The notes beneath the pieces are model-generated. The model saw nothing but the letters and a program-made list of their open reading frames with translations, was not told the DNA's origin and did not search any database. A program made the position numbers and the translations under genes. This document shows, in pieces, positions 24,700 through 36,484 of a stretch of 64,000 bases of DNA (within the stretch, counting starts at the first letter, position 1; each line of letters begins with the position of its first letter). Source of the stretch: Butyriboletus loyo. Its lineage: Eukaryota; Basidiomycota; Agaricomycetes; Boletales; Boletaceae. Where the stretch lies: contig JBBPSI010000020.1 of NCBI GenBank assembly GCA_038093515.1, positions 167,762 to 231,761 on the forward strand. Direction: 5' to 3'.

Positions 24700-27060
24700 G
24701 GGTGATTGGTTGTTCGAGGAAGAATTGTACCAGTGACTGGCGCAGGGGTTCGACAATTTTCATTTGGTTGCATGGAAAAAGGTGTGTAGTACATTACCAT
24801 CGGGAAGATGTGACATCTGACTGCTTGACAGCGAGTGCTGGGAAATCTGTTTTGCGTATGCAAGTACTACATGCGTTTTCGTACCAATCACTCACTTTCT
24901 GCAGATCCATGGTCATTGACGATCTTTCAAACGGACTGGCGGATAACGAGACACTGGTGTACTTTTACTGCGACTTTCGAAACATTCGCTGCACGAGTGC
25001 CACGGAAGTTCTACGCTCAGTGACTAAGCAGCTACTATGGAACTCAAAGATTGGTTATCTTTATTCACCGATCTAACCTCATGCAAGGCGCGAGGTGCTG
25101 GGCCGCCCATCGACCTGGGAACACTATTAAACCTCCTAAAGCATGCTGCAGAGCTGCACGAGAAGCCAATTATCGTAGTCGACGCATTGGACGAGTGCGG
25201 GGACCTCAAGGGTGAAATTCAAGGTGTGCTGAAGAAGGCGGACGGCATGTATGTTTTACCATCTTTAGATTTACTGATTAGCCTGAACTGACTGTCGAAT
25301 CTGTGTAGGTTCCGATGGGTGCAGTACCTGTTGGACCGACTCAACGACTGCTACCCGCTCGGAGACGTTTGCTCGGAGCTAGACACGCTGCCTACTACAC
25401 TCTTTACGACCAGATGTTACGAGCGACCGACAAGGAGCCGTTTGGGCCCCATAAAGCCCGCAAGGCGTTCACATGGCTTGTTGCAGCGTTGGAGCGCATG
25501 ACACTCTTACAACCCGCAGAGGTAATGCCGATCAACTGCGATAAGCTGGAACGGGATTCTGTCAACGCGCCGATGCACGAGGCTGTTATAGTGGATATCC
25601 TCGGCAATCTTGTCACCGTTAACAATCATACAATCTCACTGTCGCACTACGGTGTAAGGGTATGTCCTAGAGTAATGGAAAGATTGCGGAATAACGTTTC
25701 TTGGTAGGAGTTCTTGGCTTCGGATACCATCGCCTGGACTTACCGCAACCGGTACTCTATGTCATCATTCGCTTTGGGCACCCAGCTTTATTGCGGCACT
25801 ACATTGATCCCTGCGTCTAGCTCTGATACCAGGGCCGTCTTCCGACGGCCAACTCGAGATGGCTCGGGCATTAATTACTGCTGGATGTGATCCTATGGCG
25901 CTAGATGACGATGGTCATTCACCTTTCCAATTTTCCACCCAGTGGCTTTCAACCGAGCTTGTCAGGTGGCTGCCTCGATGCGGTGTCCAGCTACCCTTGG
26001 GACGCGATCCCCCGTGCAGCTTCGTCCCTCCATCCTGATTATACCCGAATGTTCTTTCCCATGCTGAAATTTCTCCTTGCAAATGGCACCTTTGCTGGCG
26101 CACAGGATGTTCGCGAGTACAACGCGCCTCACCACTGAACGCTTCTATTTGACTACGAGTCAATGGAGGGTACGACATCAACTGCCGCAACGGTACGGGA
26201 GAAACACCATTGGATTTAGCCACAGCTTCTAGGGGGTATATCCTGGACTTTATTCTTGTTCATGGTGCCGAACTGCCCGTAGACATTATCAACTATGCAG
26301 TGCTGGGCTTTCTGTACCACAACTCGGAGTCGCCTGACGGTCATGAAATCACCACATTCTCCTGTTTAGTCGAGAAGTTCGACGCAAGGTGCCGATCGCA
26401 GACTCTTGACGGCGACAATGCATTGTGTTTCATCGCTTCAAGCCTGAACCCAAAATCATTTCGAGGGTGGCTTCATTTCTCGCGGAAAATGGCTGCGATG
26501 TACACGCCCCCACTTCTTCGGAAGAAATCCTACTGGAACTTGCGATCGAAACCGACTATTCTCTCGTTGTTGGGGTTATTTTGGCACAGTTCACCACGCC
26601 ACACACCCACAGATGACGCCCAACTATATCATGGAGATTCACTTGGAAATAGCGTTCTTCATCGTCTTTGTGGTTGAAGGAATGATCTGCTCAGGGAGAA
26701 AGTGCCAGGGGTGTTACGGGAAGCAGGATACGATTTGACGAGGGATATTGGCAGTAGGCCTGACAAAAAGGGATTCACTTCGCTTTGCCTTGCCATCATC
26801 CATGGTAGCGTCATGGATGATCCTCCCATCGTTATATGTCTGCTCAATCTCGGGGCCAACTTCTACCGCGTCAATTACCTGCATCTGGAAGCCCAAGCTT
26901 GCTGTGGTACCGTGATGCCACCGATAGGCTCAAGGGCGCTGTCTCCCGATCCAAAATCACCTTTGATGATATCATTCTGGCTCACGACCTGCTCCGAGTA
27001 GCTCATCAGGGCAGACTCTCGTCTGCTGTCGCCAGATCTATCTTGGGTATGGGGTTTGTT
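24700..27060 (+). pseudogene. Broken NACHT-ankyrin (NLR-like) gene
   Basis: Fungal NLR-like proteins of this layout combine a NACHT ATPase with ankyrin repeats and are linked to non-self recognition. Visible pieces: IFIWLHGK leading towards Walker A near 24780; IDDLSNGLADNETLVYFYCD (24910-24975); Walker B region KPIIVVDALDECGD (about 25164-25204); FRWVQYLLDRLNDC after an intron at about 25249-25309; and KARKAFTWLVAALERM. Ankyrin-like units follow, such as GQLEMARALITAGCDPMALD (25850-25910) and GTGETPLDLATASRG (26190-26230). It is broken. The exon holding the Walker A core (AGKS, near 24840) is out of frame with the exons around it. A one-base slip occurs near 25404, and in-frame stops interrupt the ankyrin part (near 26035 and beyond). 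A partial inverted copy lies at about 38850-40010. Confidence 0.7.
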
Positions 27061-27800
27061 TGATGTTCATCACACGACACCTCATAGCGGCGCCCAGATT
27101 GCGTTTCCAGAAACACTGAATGCTGGATACCTCGCCGACTCGTTTTTGCCTGCAAACCCCTGGTGTCTTTGTAGCCCCGTGAGTACGTATCTCTTGCCTT
27201 CCTCCAGTAATTGATACACCGCTGGAAGGTGTCCAGATCACCTCTGCTGGGATCAAGTTGCACATCGGACGGACAGATGTTGTGTTCACTGTTCCGATCC
27301 ATCTCGAACTGTGTTTAAATGCCCTTGACCAGCCAAGGGTTAGTTTCGACGTATGGGATGAGTTCACCCCTGCCATACGAGACAGAGACTGATGGTCAGG
27401 GAGTTGGTCCCAGAGACATAGCCGGCGTGGAATTCTACTGGACCAACGACGACTACTTTACACTCGAAATCTTCCAGCTCGAGGCATACTATACCTATAC
27501 GTCGAAGCCCCTTCAATACCGGGACAACCTCCGGAGACCTGCGAACGTGGCTTGGACCACCAGGAAAGTTCGAGCTGGCCAGACCGCTTCCTCGTCTCCG
27601 CCTCGGTGTTCGTTATGTACGCTTTCCGAAATCACGATTCGGACGGAATGCACGTGATGTGTATGATGAAACGTATACGTTCGGAAGAACTTTGCCGGAG
27701 TAGGGTAAACCCTCCTGTCGAACGACATACAATCCATTCAAAGCGCTTGAAAAAGCGTCGGCTTCAAGGACACTGCCAGCGAACGAGTTCGCCCGAACAA
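27061..27800 (+). pseudogene. Unrecognised coding-like tail after the NACHT relic
   Basis: Coding-like text continues: AQIAFPETLNAGYLADSFLP, then TPLEGVQITSAGIKLHIGRT, VVFTVPIHLELCLNALDQPR and VSFDVWDEFTPAIRD, with frame changes around 27180 and 27375. The predicted composition is beta-rich. The same sequence is present in the inverted copy (about 38850-39450), so it travels with the NACHT segment and may be its C-terminal domain. I do not recognise the family. Frame changes in both copies argue for decay. Confidence 0.4.
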
Positions 27801-29123
27801 CCCGCCACGGCGAACCATCATCCCAGGGCGATCACGATCTTGCGTCAATCCACATTAGCTGGTACGATAGGGGAGCCCATCATCATAATACCCCCGAGTT
27901 CCCAAGCCATCTCCCCTCGATCCATCTTCCCCCTTCTCCCCGGGAACTCTGACTGGCATCGTCGATAAACGAAGGAGACAGAGGACCTTACCTTATCTAC
28001 ACAATAACACACCCCAATCCGGTAGACGTTTCGCGAACAGTATGTCGGAGCTGAGTCCAAGGTGCTGATGCATCCACCTCGACTCCAGAAATGTGGCACC
28101 CGTGTTTGACGTCGCCAATATCTACATCTACAAAGGTTGGCAGTTACGTACGATAAAGACGTTTCGATCGATCCCTCCTCGTTTTCCCTCCATCATATGA
28201 TCGTCGTACATGCAAGCGCCAAGAAACGAGCGCATACGCCCTCCCCTAAGCCTAAGCCTACACGTCTCTGCACGCGTTCAGCGAGTGCACCTCCTCCCCC
28301 CTCCCTTATGATATGTATATGTATATGTCTCATAGATTTTTTCATTTTTTATTTTTTATTTTTTATTTTTATTTGCTATTTTCATTTTTATTTTTTGGCG
28401 GGTCACGGCAAAAAGTACGCTAGAGATCCGACCGAAACGACGACGTGCATGACACCGACTCGAGATTCCCCGTTTCTCACCGACTGACTCTGCTGTCGCG
28501 CTAGGTCTCATCCATGCATGGCCAACACCATACGTCGCATGAATATCCATCCGTATATACGCACACGATCGATCGCGTCTTCCACGTGTCTATCAAACAC
28601 CAACGAGTTCGACATTAACACGTGCACGAAAAACGTTCGAAACTACACCACTGGCAACCCGGCAAACAAAACAAAGCCCAAACCCAAAACTCGAGTTCAT
28701 CATCCACCTATGTGACGTTCATCTGTTTTGAAACTGACAATTGACAACCAACACAAGGCCGCCGCGGGTCAGCGGAGATATCGATGATCTCATTCTCCAG
28801 TTGTCAAGGCACGCACGAATGAACTTGCACTCCTTGGACATCACGCACCCTTGGACGATCTCCATGCATCATTCACGGGCAAAATCGTCACACACACATA
28901 CATCATACAGGAAAACAGAAAAGAAAGAAATAATGCATGTCTGCATCCGCGCCTGCAATATTGAAACATGAACAAAAATGCGGTCACAAAAAAAAGGATG
29001 GCACATCGTCTGAACGAGGCTCCAGCAATAATAATAAACGTGACAAAAAAACTCAAAAAAGAACAATTGAAAAAAATATAGGAGAAAAAAGTACCAAGAC
29101 ATGTAATGCGACCTGCCATGTTG
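27801..29123. other. Intergenic, low-complexity AT-rich DNA
   Basis: This contains a T-rich repeat of TTTTTA-like units at about 28335-28397 and A-rich DNA at 28910-29100. It includes the 3' flank of the copper-fist gene. No coding sequence is supported. Confidence 0.5.
28335..28397. repeat. TTTTTA-type low-complexity repeat
   Basis: A run of T5-T6 blocks separated by single A, C or G, directly visible. Open frames over it (Phe/Ile-rich) are artefacts. Confidence 0.8.
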
Positions 29124-31393
29124 TCACTGTCGCGGAAACTGCATCGAACTAAACCCCGAATATGCACCATACTGCCCAGTCAACGAACCCGGCGGACGCA
29201 TCGGCTGAGGTTGCGCATATGCACCCGCACCCGCGCTCGTACCCGTCAGGATTGTCGGACGAGGTTGAGGCGATCGGCTTCCAGGACCTACGCTCACGCT
29301 CGACGTACCATGTGGATGAAAGATCCCAGACGCATTCTAAAAGGCAGACGCACATGAGCACCATCATTCCACAAACACACTAAAAATAGAACGAATGGAA
29401 GCACCCACTCACCGCACTGATCGGGGACCGGCCGGACATTCGACTGGATAATGAAGAAGAGGACGAAGACCGGCTCGGTGCATCTCTAACAGACAAATAA
29501 CTTGGGAGATCAGGATAAAACGATGCTGCCCCTGCCCCTGACCCCGCTCCCACAGGACTGGTTCGATTTACGACGCTCGCCGTCAGCCCATCTCGGACGG
29601 TTGTCATCGCCATATAATCCGGCACACGGTGCGATCCCGTACGTCTGGACCCACTTGAGCTCGTAGACAGTGGATCTGGGGGTTTAAGGGAGTTACAACA
29701 CGGGTTGCGTTCCCCCGAAACACCATACGTGGACTGTGTCCCGGAACTAGACCCGGACCGGCCACTACACCGTTGGTCACATTCACAGCCCTGACAACAC
29801 CCACAGCATCGCGCCGGACAGGCACACGTGCCACCCACACAATTACACCGGCCATTACAGCGTGCGTCCGCCGAAGGCGGATGCTGGGATGAACGGGCAT
29901 GATTCGAATCGGAATTGGAACTGTGGTTCGGAATTGGATTCGGAGGGGAGAAGGTGGTAACCGGGTCCATCGACAGTTCATACGGGCTAAAACCGGTCGG
30001 TGCGCTTGATGTGGGCGATGCAGATATCTGTGTCAGCCACTCTTCAAATTCCCGTGTCTGCAAATCACCGGCGGAGTCGCTGCTTGGTGGCGCGGAACTT
30101 GGTGGCAGCGAGAGAATGGTGCAGTCCAGGCAAAATGAACAGGATGCGGGGTTTGTACATGTTGCATATGCGCCACCCGGCGCAATCGGGGCATTATTGT
30201 GGTGGCTGCATCCCGGGCATCGACAAGAGTCGCCGCAAGTGCATGCAGAGGGAAAGACGCCCGATGCAGCCTGCCAGGCATCAAACCCAGATCGTGTGGC
30301 TGGAGTCATATTTTGCTGGGCAGGTGGTTGATGGCGAATAGGGGATGCACGTGTGTCTCCCGTTTGTGGAACAGGCTTGGTCTCGTAGTGATCTGGCGTA
30401 TGGGCGTGCTCGTACGCCCGGCCATATGGACTGAAATACATGTTGTCATGCGTGTGGTGGCGGGTACTATGGCTATGTGGTATGCTAGCAGAGGGGTCAT
30501 GGAGTGGACCATCATTGCGGGGAGGGCGAGGGAGGACGGGACGAAGTTCAGCGATGCGAGCGAGGACGTGGGAAGAAAGCGGCGAGGGAGGATCCTTGGC
30601 ACCATGCGACGCCTCTGCATGATAATTATGATGATGGGGGTGATGATGTTTCTCCGCTCTGACGACATCTTGATGGTGAACAGAAGGGCGGCGCCGGCCA
30701 GGAGGCTTGCGGAGCGTAAAACATTCGCACTGTTCACCTTTGTTACATCTACAGCCGCTAGGGGACGTTTCACCTTGTGAAAAGTCAATACTGTAGATGG
30801 GGGCGGTTAAAGGACGGCGTGTCGAGCCTACCGCTATGGTCAGAATCAACTGATCCGTCAGACACTGCGGGCAGTATAGCGATCGCTTCCAGGTCTTCGG
30901 GTAGACCGTTTGGAAACGCAGCAATAGCCGGCAGTTTGGTTGCCCCTGAAAATCCCGACACGACGAAATGAAAGAGAGAATGAGTGAAGTGAACGAGATG
31001 GATGATGGGAAAAAAAACAAATGAATGCGCACCTTTTTTAGAGTGGGACGGCTCCAAAATTGGGTTATAGGACATTTCTTGGGTACCACATAGACATTTC
31101 ACGTGCACTTGCTTTGTTTTACGAAGTTCTCTGCAGTGTTCGCACTGCGTGACAGGACGACCCTTTTTCTTAATTTCGAACAAGGGACGATCGGTGTGTT
31201 TACAGGCCGAGGACCGATGTCCCTTTATGCACGTTTCACTGCGGCGAGCCAACACCACTTGATGAGATATGGGGGAATATATAATGGGTGTGGGAACCTA
31301 CCACGCATACTTCTTATCGCTGACGAGAACCTGTGAGGAGGCGGGCGGGGGTGGGTGCGATGAGGGCGGAGGACGACGATGAGGACATACCAT
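29124..31393 (-). CDS. Copper-fist transcription factor
   Basis: A nuclear metal-responsive regulator of the Ace1/Mac1/Cuf1 family. The ATG at 31393 is followed at once by an intron (ATG|GTATGT), so exon 1 codes only Met. The next exons give VLVSDKKYAC, then ETCIKGHRSSACKHTDRPLF and EIKKKGRPVTQCEHCRELRK, which is the copper-fist zinc module plus the KGRP minor-groove motif. The body is His/Ser/Pro-rich with Cys clusters: CRCNKGEQCECF, CTCGDSCRCPGC, and RCNCVGGTCACPARCCGCCQ with CECDQRC. Clusters of this kind bind Cu(I) in the family. A last exon, spliced from about 29412 to about 29339, ends SSMQFPRQ at 29124. One internal junction (about 30829 to 30789) does not keep frame with a GT donor; a GC donor or a sequence error would fix it. 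Confidence 0.88.
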
Positions 31394-32481
31394 TGTGAGA
31401 GAGCTTGTTGGGGGAAGTGATAGCGGTGATTATGGGTGAGTGCTGGGTTAGGCACGCCCGGACGGACTGGTGGGCACAACGCCCGCAACGTCGAGCGTAC
31501 TAGCTATGACCTACAGATCATCGAAACAGTGGCGAGAGGGTATTTAAACACCATGCAAGAGCTGATGAAAAAAGAATTAAAAAAAGGACGGTGTTGACGA
31601 TGGTTGACACGGCTGGACGAGTGCTTTAATCGCCTGGATGGTGGATTCTCAGCCACTGTAGCCAAACAGGAACAATGAAGTGACATGTGTGACTGTGACT
31701 GTGACAGCGGGGTGGCGGCGAGTGACGCGTTGAGTGATTTCTGCCAAAGGTTCGCTTGTTCATTGCCTTCCCGGTGCGTCCGACCTGATCCATGACACAC
31801 GCGGATACTTTGTCTCCTTATGGCCCGCCTTCTCTTCTTCCCTTTATCTGCCTCTTCATTAACACCCAGATCTTATATGTAAAGACAGCACTCCCTCTCG
31901 CCTCCATCACGATATTGTCACCCTCTTCTCCGTGGCCTCGGCAAGAACAAAATAACAACTCGACACTCAATCCAGCAGCCACGATCCGATTGGATAGGGT
32001 CACGTCACTCGTCTCGTCTTTTTCTGCAGAGAAGATCTATCGTTGACCTACCTCGCCTCCTTTCCAGTGCAACGTTGCTGCCTGCTGTACGTGACAGCGT
32101 GTCAGACGCATACCGCTACCGGACAACGCTCCACAAGCGCTTCGTTGATATAGGAACACGATTGGATCTCAGCCCGGTCCTGCATGTACAAACATGAGGT
32201 CACCGCGCCAGCACACCTAAACTAGCCCACTATGAAATTTACTGCGCACGCCGATCAACAAACCTATTTAAAATTTGATTTTTCCTATGACGGTCAAAAT
32301 CTCCAAATTTCCTGTCAGACATCCCCATGGAAGGCATAATCGAAACAACCAACGACAACGCGTCTAAGAATGGGAAAACTTCCAAGTCATGGTAATAAAG
32401 TGAAACGATGCATCGTCCTTGCGACCCGCTGGCCAAAGCTTTTCATGTGTGGAGGGTAGTGTTTTGCGTTTCCAGCGCCTT
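31394..32481. other. Intergenic, nothing supported
   Basis: The upstream region of the copper-fist gene (transcribed leftwards) and the 3' flank of zuotin. Short frames on both strands lack motifs. Confidence 0.45.
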
Positions 32482-34057
32482 TCACGACGTAGCATCTGCC
32501 TCGGCCGCGCGCTGTTGTCTTCGTGCTTTCTTGGCCGCATTCGCTGCGGCTGCTTTCGCCTTCTTGGCATCTGCGCGTGCGAGCTTTTCCTCCTCTTCCT
32601 TTCTCTTTGCTTCCTCCTCTGCTTGTCGTTTCTCCTCTGCCTTGGCCTTGGCATCCGCCGGGGAGTTGCCCCCCTTGGTTTTCTTTTTCGTTTCCCTTGC
32701 CTCTTTCTCCTCCTGTTTGATCCTCTTGATGCGGGGATCCAAACTTAGCGTGAGATCGACGAGGCTGCGCAACCGCGCAGTATCCTCCTTCTTTCGTTGG
32801 GCGCGCTCGGATTTGTTCTTCTTCTCCGTGTACCGTTTATCATCACGGCTGTATCCCAACCCCAGCCGTCAACCTCTGCCCATAACACGCAGAAAATAAG
32901 GGAAAAAAAAGGAAACCATGACCAACCTATCACTTCCTTCGTTCACCTCCTTGTCCAAATATTCAAACGATCGCCAGCTATCAAAGTTGTACCAAAAGTC
33001 GTAAAACGACTCCACCTTGTCCTTGGGGTCATCAAACAACCCCAACAACGGTACCGGTGTCTTTTTGCTAAACCGTGCTTCCATCTCGTACACCGGTGTC
33101 CACATCTTGAAAAAGAAATCGACATCGTTGGCTTTGTTGCCCTTGAAATCTGCAGCAGTCGGCGCGTCATCTTGGAGTACGAGGCAATGGGGATCGACGG
33201 AATCAAATTGTCGACGTCGTTCAGCGTGTGTGAGGACATCGTGTGCTTTTTGGATGCATTTGAAAAAGGCATCGTCGTTGGTCGTGTGGGATAGACCAGC
33301 TTTCTTGTCGGGGTGGTGTTTGAGCACCTTTTTGCGATCTGTTCACAGACAGGCACATCAAATCAGTCCATGCGCGGGGAAGGATGATCAAATCAAGGAT
33401 CGAGCGGGGCAAAGGGGTATGCGAGAATACGTACGGGAAATTTTGATCTGCTCGGGCGTGGCTTTATAGCGCAGATGAGAGAGCCCAAGAACCTGGTAGT
33501 GATCCTGTTTCTATAAAGGAAAGACCATCAGTATCGATCTGGAAACAGCATACGAAACAGAAAAGGCCACGTTGCACCGAAAAAACGACGGCGAGCGTGG
33601 CGTGGAAAGCGAAATAAGGTGGCGAAAACCAGGCGCCAGCTAAAACCAAGGGGCGGGGGGGGACACGGGATAAAACGACGGACCTTCCATTCCTTGGGAT
33701 CAAGCAACAACAGCTCGGGAGACTCCTCTTCATCACCGACGCCAAGATCGTCTTCGCCATTCAGCCCGTTTGCGCGAAGCGCTTCGATTCGCAGCCGGTC
33801 TTGCTCGATCAGCTTGTCATATGCATCAAAGGAGAGGTCGTGTAGTGTCCTGCGCGCATGGGCGAGGTAGGCGGATCCAGCGGGGATGAGTCTGCGTTGG
33901 ACGACGGCTGGTTGATGGGAGAGCAGCCTGGCGTGAGCAGCAGCACACGAGGCGATCCCATCCAACGATACGACTCACGGGCGAGCGTCTGAGCAGTCGA
34001 CGAATCGGGTGGAGCCCAGTTTTGAGGAAGTGCAGGTAAGACGGTGACACTGGCCAT
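32482..34057 (-). CDS. ZUO1: Zuotin-like ribosome-associated J protein
   Basis: The J-domain partner of Ssz1 in the ribosome-associated complex, stimulating Ssb Hsp70 on nascent chains; cytosolic. It starts MASVTVLPALPQNWAPPDSS at 34057. RRLIPAGSAYLAHARRTLHD follows, then the J domain QDHYQVLGLSHLRYKATPEQ with the essential HPD in LKHHPDKKAG. The zuotin homology domain reads DVDFFFKMWTPVYEMEARFS, LLGLFDDPKDKVESFYDFWY and FDSWRSFEYLDKE. A long charged helix (KRKEEEEKLARADAKKAKAA) follows, where yeast Zuo1 binds rRNA. The frame stops at TGA 32482 just after AADATS-type sequence (RRQQRAAEADATS). It therefore seems to lack the C-terminal four-helix bundle of yeast Zuo1 or the SANT domains of animal MPP11, unless a downstream exon was missed. 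Confidence 0.92.
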
Positions 34058-34616
34058 CTCTGAAAAGGGAGAGAGAGAAAAAGAGTTTTGTCAAGCCTGA
34101 GCGATCTTTTTTTTTTCTTTTTTTTCTTTTTTCTTTCTTCGCCCCGTGTCGGGTCGACTGCCGCCACGCTCGACACGCACGAAAAAAAAAATGTTATCGG
34201 AGAGTCACGTGAGGGAAGATACCGAATGAGGCAAGTCGGCGCAGGTAAGTCGCAAGATGCGATTTGGAAGGTCATTTCCACGGAGATCGAGACTTTATTT
34301 ATCCCTTCTCCTCAACCATTGGTTCGCGATGCCAACAGCTATCGCGTCACGTCCAGATGGGTACAAGACGGGCGAGCCAATTTAATCTGGATAATTAACG
34401 CACGTAGACTTCTTGACCCTCTCGGGGGATGATTGATTGAATTGGGACACCCTCCGCGGTGCCCGAGATCTTACAGAGATAACCCTCGCACTCGCAGAAC
34501 CAGCTTTCACCACCACGATACAGGTGCAAGATACACGCGCATAGTATTACACGCTACAAAACAGTAGAAATACACAACCCTCCTTTTTTATGTTTTCATT
34601 TTTTCATCCACCTTCA
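34058..34616. other. Intergenic
   Basis: Upstream of zuotin (transcribed leftwards) and 3' flank of the SUZ-domain gene. A T/C-rich tract lies at about 34110-34140. No gene was seen. Confidence 0.5.
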
Positions 34617-35727
34617 CTATTTCTTCCCCCACCGTCTCTCTCCGAAATCCTTCACGGGCCGGCCCAGGCCGTGCACCTTATCGTGTCCACCCTCCAGCTC
34701 CGGCTCAGACGCAGGCCCAAGTGGATCGCGCACGACAACCACCCCCGCCCCGCCCGAACTCGAACTCGTTCTCGAAATTGGGCACGAGCTCGCATTTCCG
34801 CTCGTACTTCCCGGCTTCTCCTTCTCACCGAATATCCGACTCCGCGCTTCTTGGTATTGTGCCTCGCGCTCTGCGAGCGTACCCCTCGGGGCCGGGGACG
34901 TCCCTCCCGAACCTGTGCTCGAGGTCGGTCCGGGGGAGGACGAGAGCGAGGCCAATGATACCCCTGCATTGTTGGCGCTGGTATTCGGAGATGGTCGTTT
35001 GAGGATACGGAGTGTCGGTTGGAGTGCTGCAGGTGGCGGAGGGGAGGAACATTGACTCGTACTCGCGGGTGCAACGATGAACTCGGGCATAGGTGCCCTC
35101 TTGTTACTGAATCAGATTATCGCGCGAGCGTGTGTGCATGTGCAGACGAGTGCAGAGGCCGACCAAATAATAAAATAAAAATAACAAAGAAAAGAAAGAA
35201 AAGCATGTGAACTGGAATTTCAGCACGAGCGCATAGCAAGTCGATGGATGTGGGTGGACATGGACTCACGCTTCCTCCCAGATTTTGCTATTGTCTTGGA
35301 CTTCCCGTGCTCTCCTTCCCGAAAGACCCGGACCCGAAGCCGTACCATCGTTCCTAGCCCCGTTTACCGTCGCCTTCGTATCCCCATTCACATCCCTTTT
35401 CTCCTCCTTTTCTACTTGCTCTTCCTCCTCATCGTCATCATCGTCGTCCCAATCATCACGCACGACCTTTGTCTTGACCGCCGCCTGCTTCGAACTCGGC
35501 GTCCGTTTCGCGAACGTCGACCCAACTCGTCCACTTCGCTAACAAACAAACCCCGGAGTGAGGCAAAATAGAATTATCGACAACGCGCCATCCGTCCAAG
35601 CCGACGGCGAGACGTGTGTAGACGTAAGCGACAGTACGCCTCTCGTGCAGGCGAAAAGACAAACTAAGACGCCCCGACTTACCGGCGGATCCTGATCCCA
35701 GCTGCCACTCTCGCTCGTTGTTGCCAT
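34617..35727 (-). CDS. SUZ-domain protein (SZRD1-like)
   Basis: SUZ domains are short basic-acidic RNA-binding modules found in small proteins such as SZRD1. Exons join as MATTSESGSWDQDPP (start 35727), RSGRVGSTFAKRTPSSKQAA with an acidic run DDDDDDEEEE, ending SKIWEEA, then NKRAPMPEFIVAPASTSQ. The SUZ core is RGTLAEREAQYQEARSRIFG, preceded by LQPTLRILKRPSP as in SZRD1. The C-terminus ends in Ser/Gly-rich sequence and ERRWGKK at 34617. Both introns are GT-AG and restore the family phrase KIWEEANKRAPMPE. The protein is predicted to be mostly disordered. Function in this organism is inferred only from the domain. Confidence 0.87.
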
Positions 35728-36484
35728 CGGGCCACGTTTCGACGCTCCAGCGAATTCTGCTCAAGTCACCGATAGCAGCGCTGGCCGATGGGATATGAGC
35801 GTTAACTGACGGTGCGAGTGACATTGGCGGATTTGGAGACCGTTGGTCACGTTCGCTGAGTTTAAAATAGAAAAAGAAACAAATAAAAAACAAATAAAGG
35901 ATAGCTGTGGGCCCTGGGCGCTGCGGTGATTCAATATTTGAACTCAGTAAATTCGGCACTGACGGCAATGAATTCAGCAAGGTTCGAGACAACAAAGAAC
36001 CCTGAGACTCTCCAAGGTTCGCGCTCAATGACCCTCTTCTAGAACCTTACTCCGTGCGCTTTTCAGTCTTGTAATTGTCAGATAACTCCTGGGTAGTAAG
36101 CTTGATGACTTCCAGGTCTCAGATGTGAAGTTCATCAATCCGATCTCTCGGATCTCGGGTCAAAACCCCCTGTACACATGAGTAGTTTTCGTCTCGTTAC
36201 GAACGCGACATCGTCTCAATATCCATCATAATTTCTTCTTCGTACATGGTGTGAATACACTATCCTACACCTCCTGTAATTTTTGTGGGTCTCTGGGGTG
36301 TCGAGAATGTGAGGTTCCGTGATATTTGCATCATCAAGGCGGGAACGACAGTAGCGACAGTGACTAGCGCAACATCGGGTCCAGGCCCCGGGTTCAATCC
36401 ATTTCAAAGTCTCGGACACATTTCGAAACGAAGCCAGTATGGATACACAAAGCACACCTGATTCGTTCACCTTGACCCCTTTAT
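35728..36484. other. Intergenic
   Basis: Upstream of the SUZ gene (transcribed leftwards) and 3' flank of the M20 dipeptidase. No gene or repeat was recognised. Confidence 0.45.

Noticed and set aside
24429..24863. 144-residue minus-strand frame
   Set aside because: No motif, Arg/Thr-biased, and it overlaps the start of the NACHT relic on the other strand.
29915..30780. Plus-strand frames of 138 and 193 residues
   Set aside because: Antisense to the copper-fist gene, whose Cys-rich motifs are on the minus strand.
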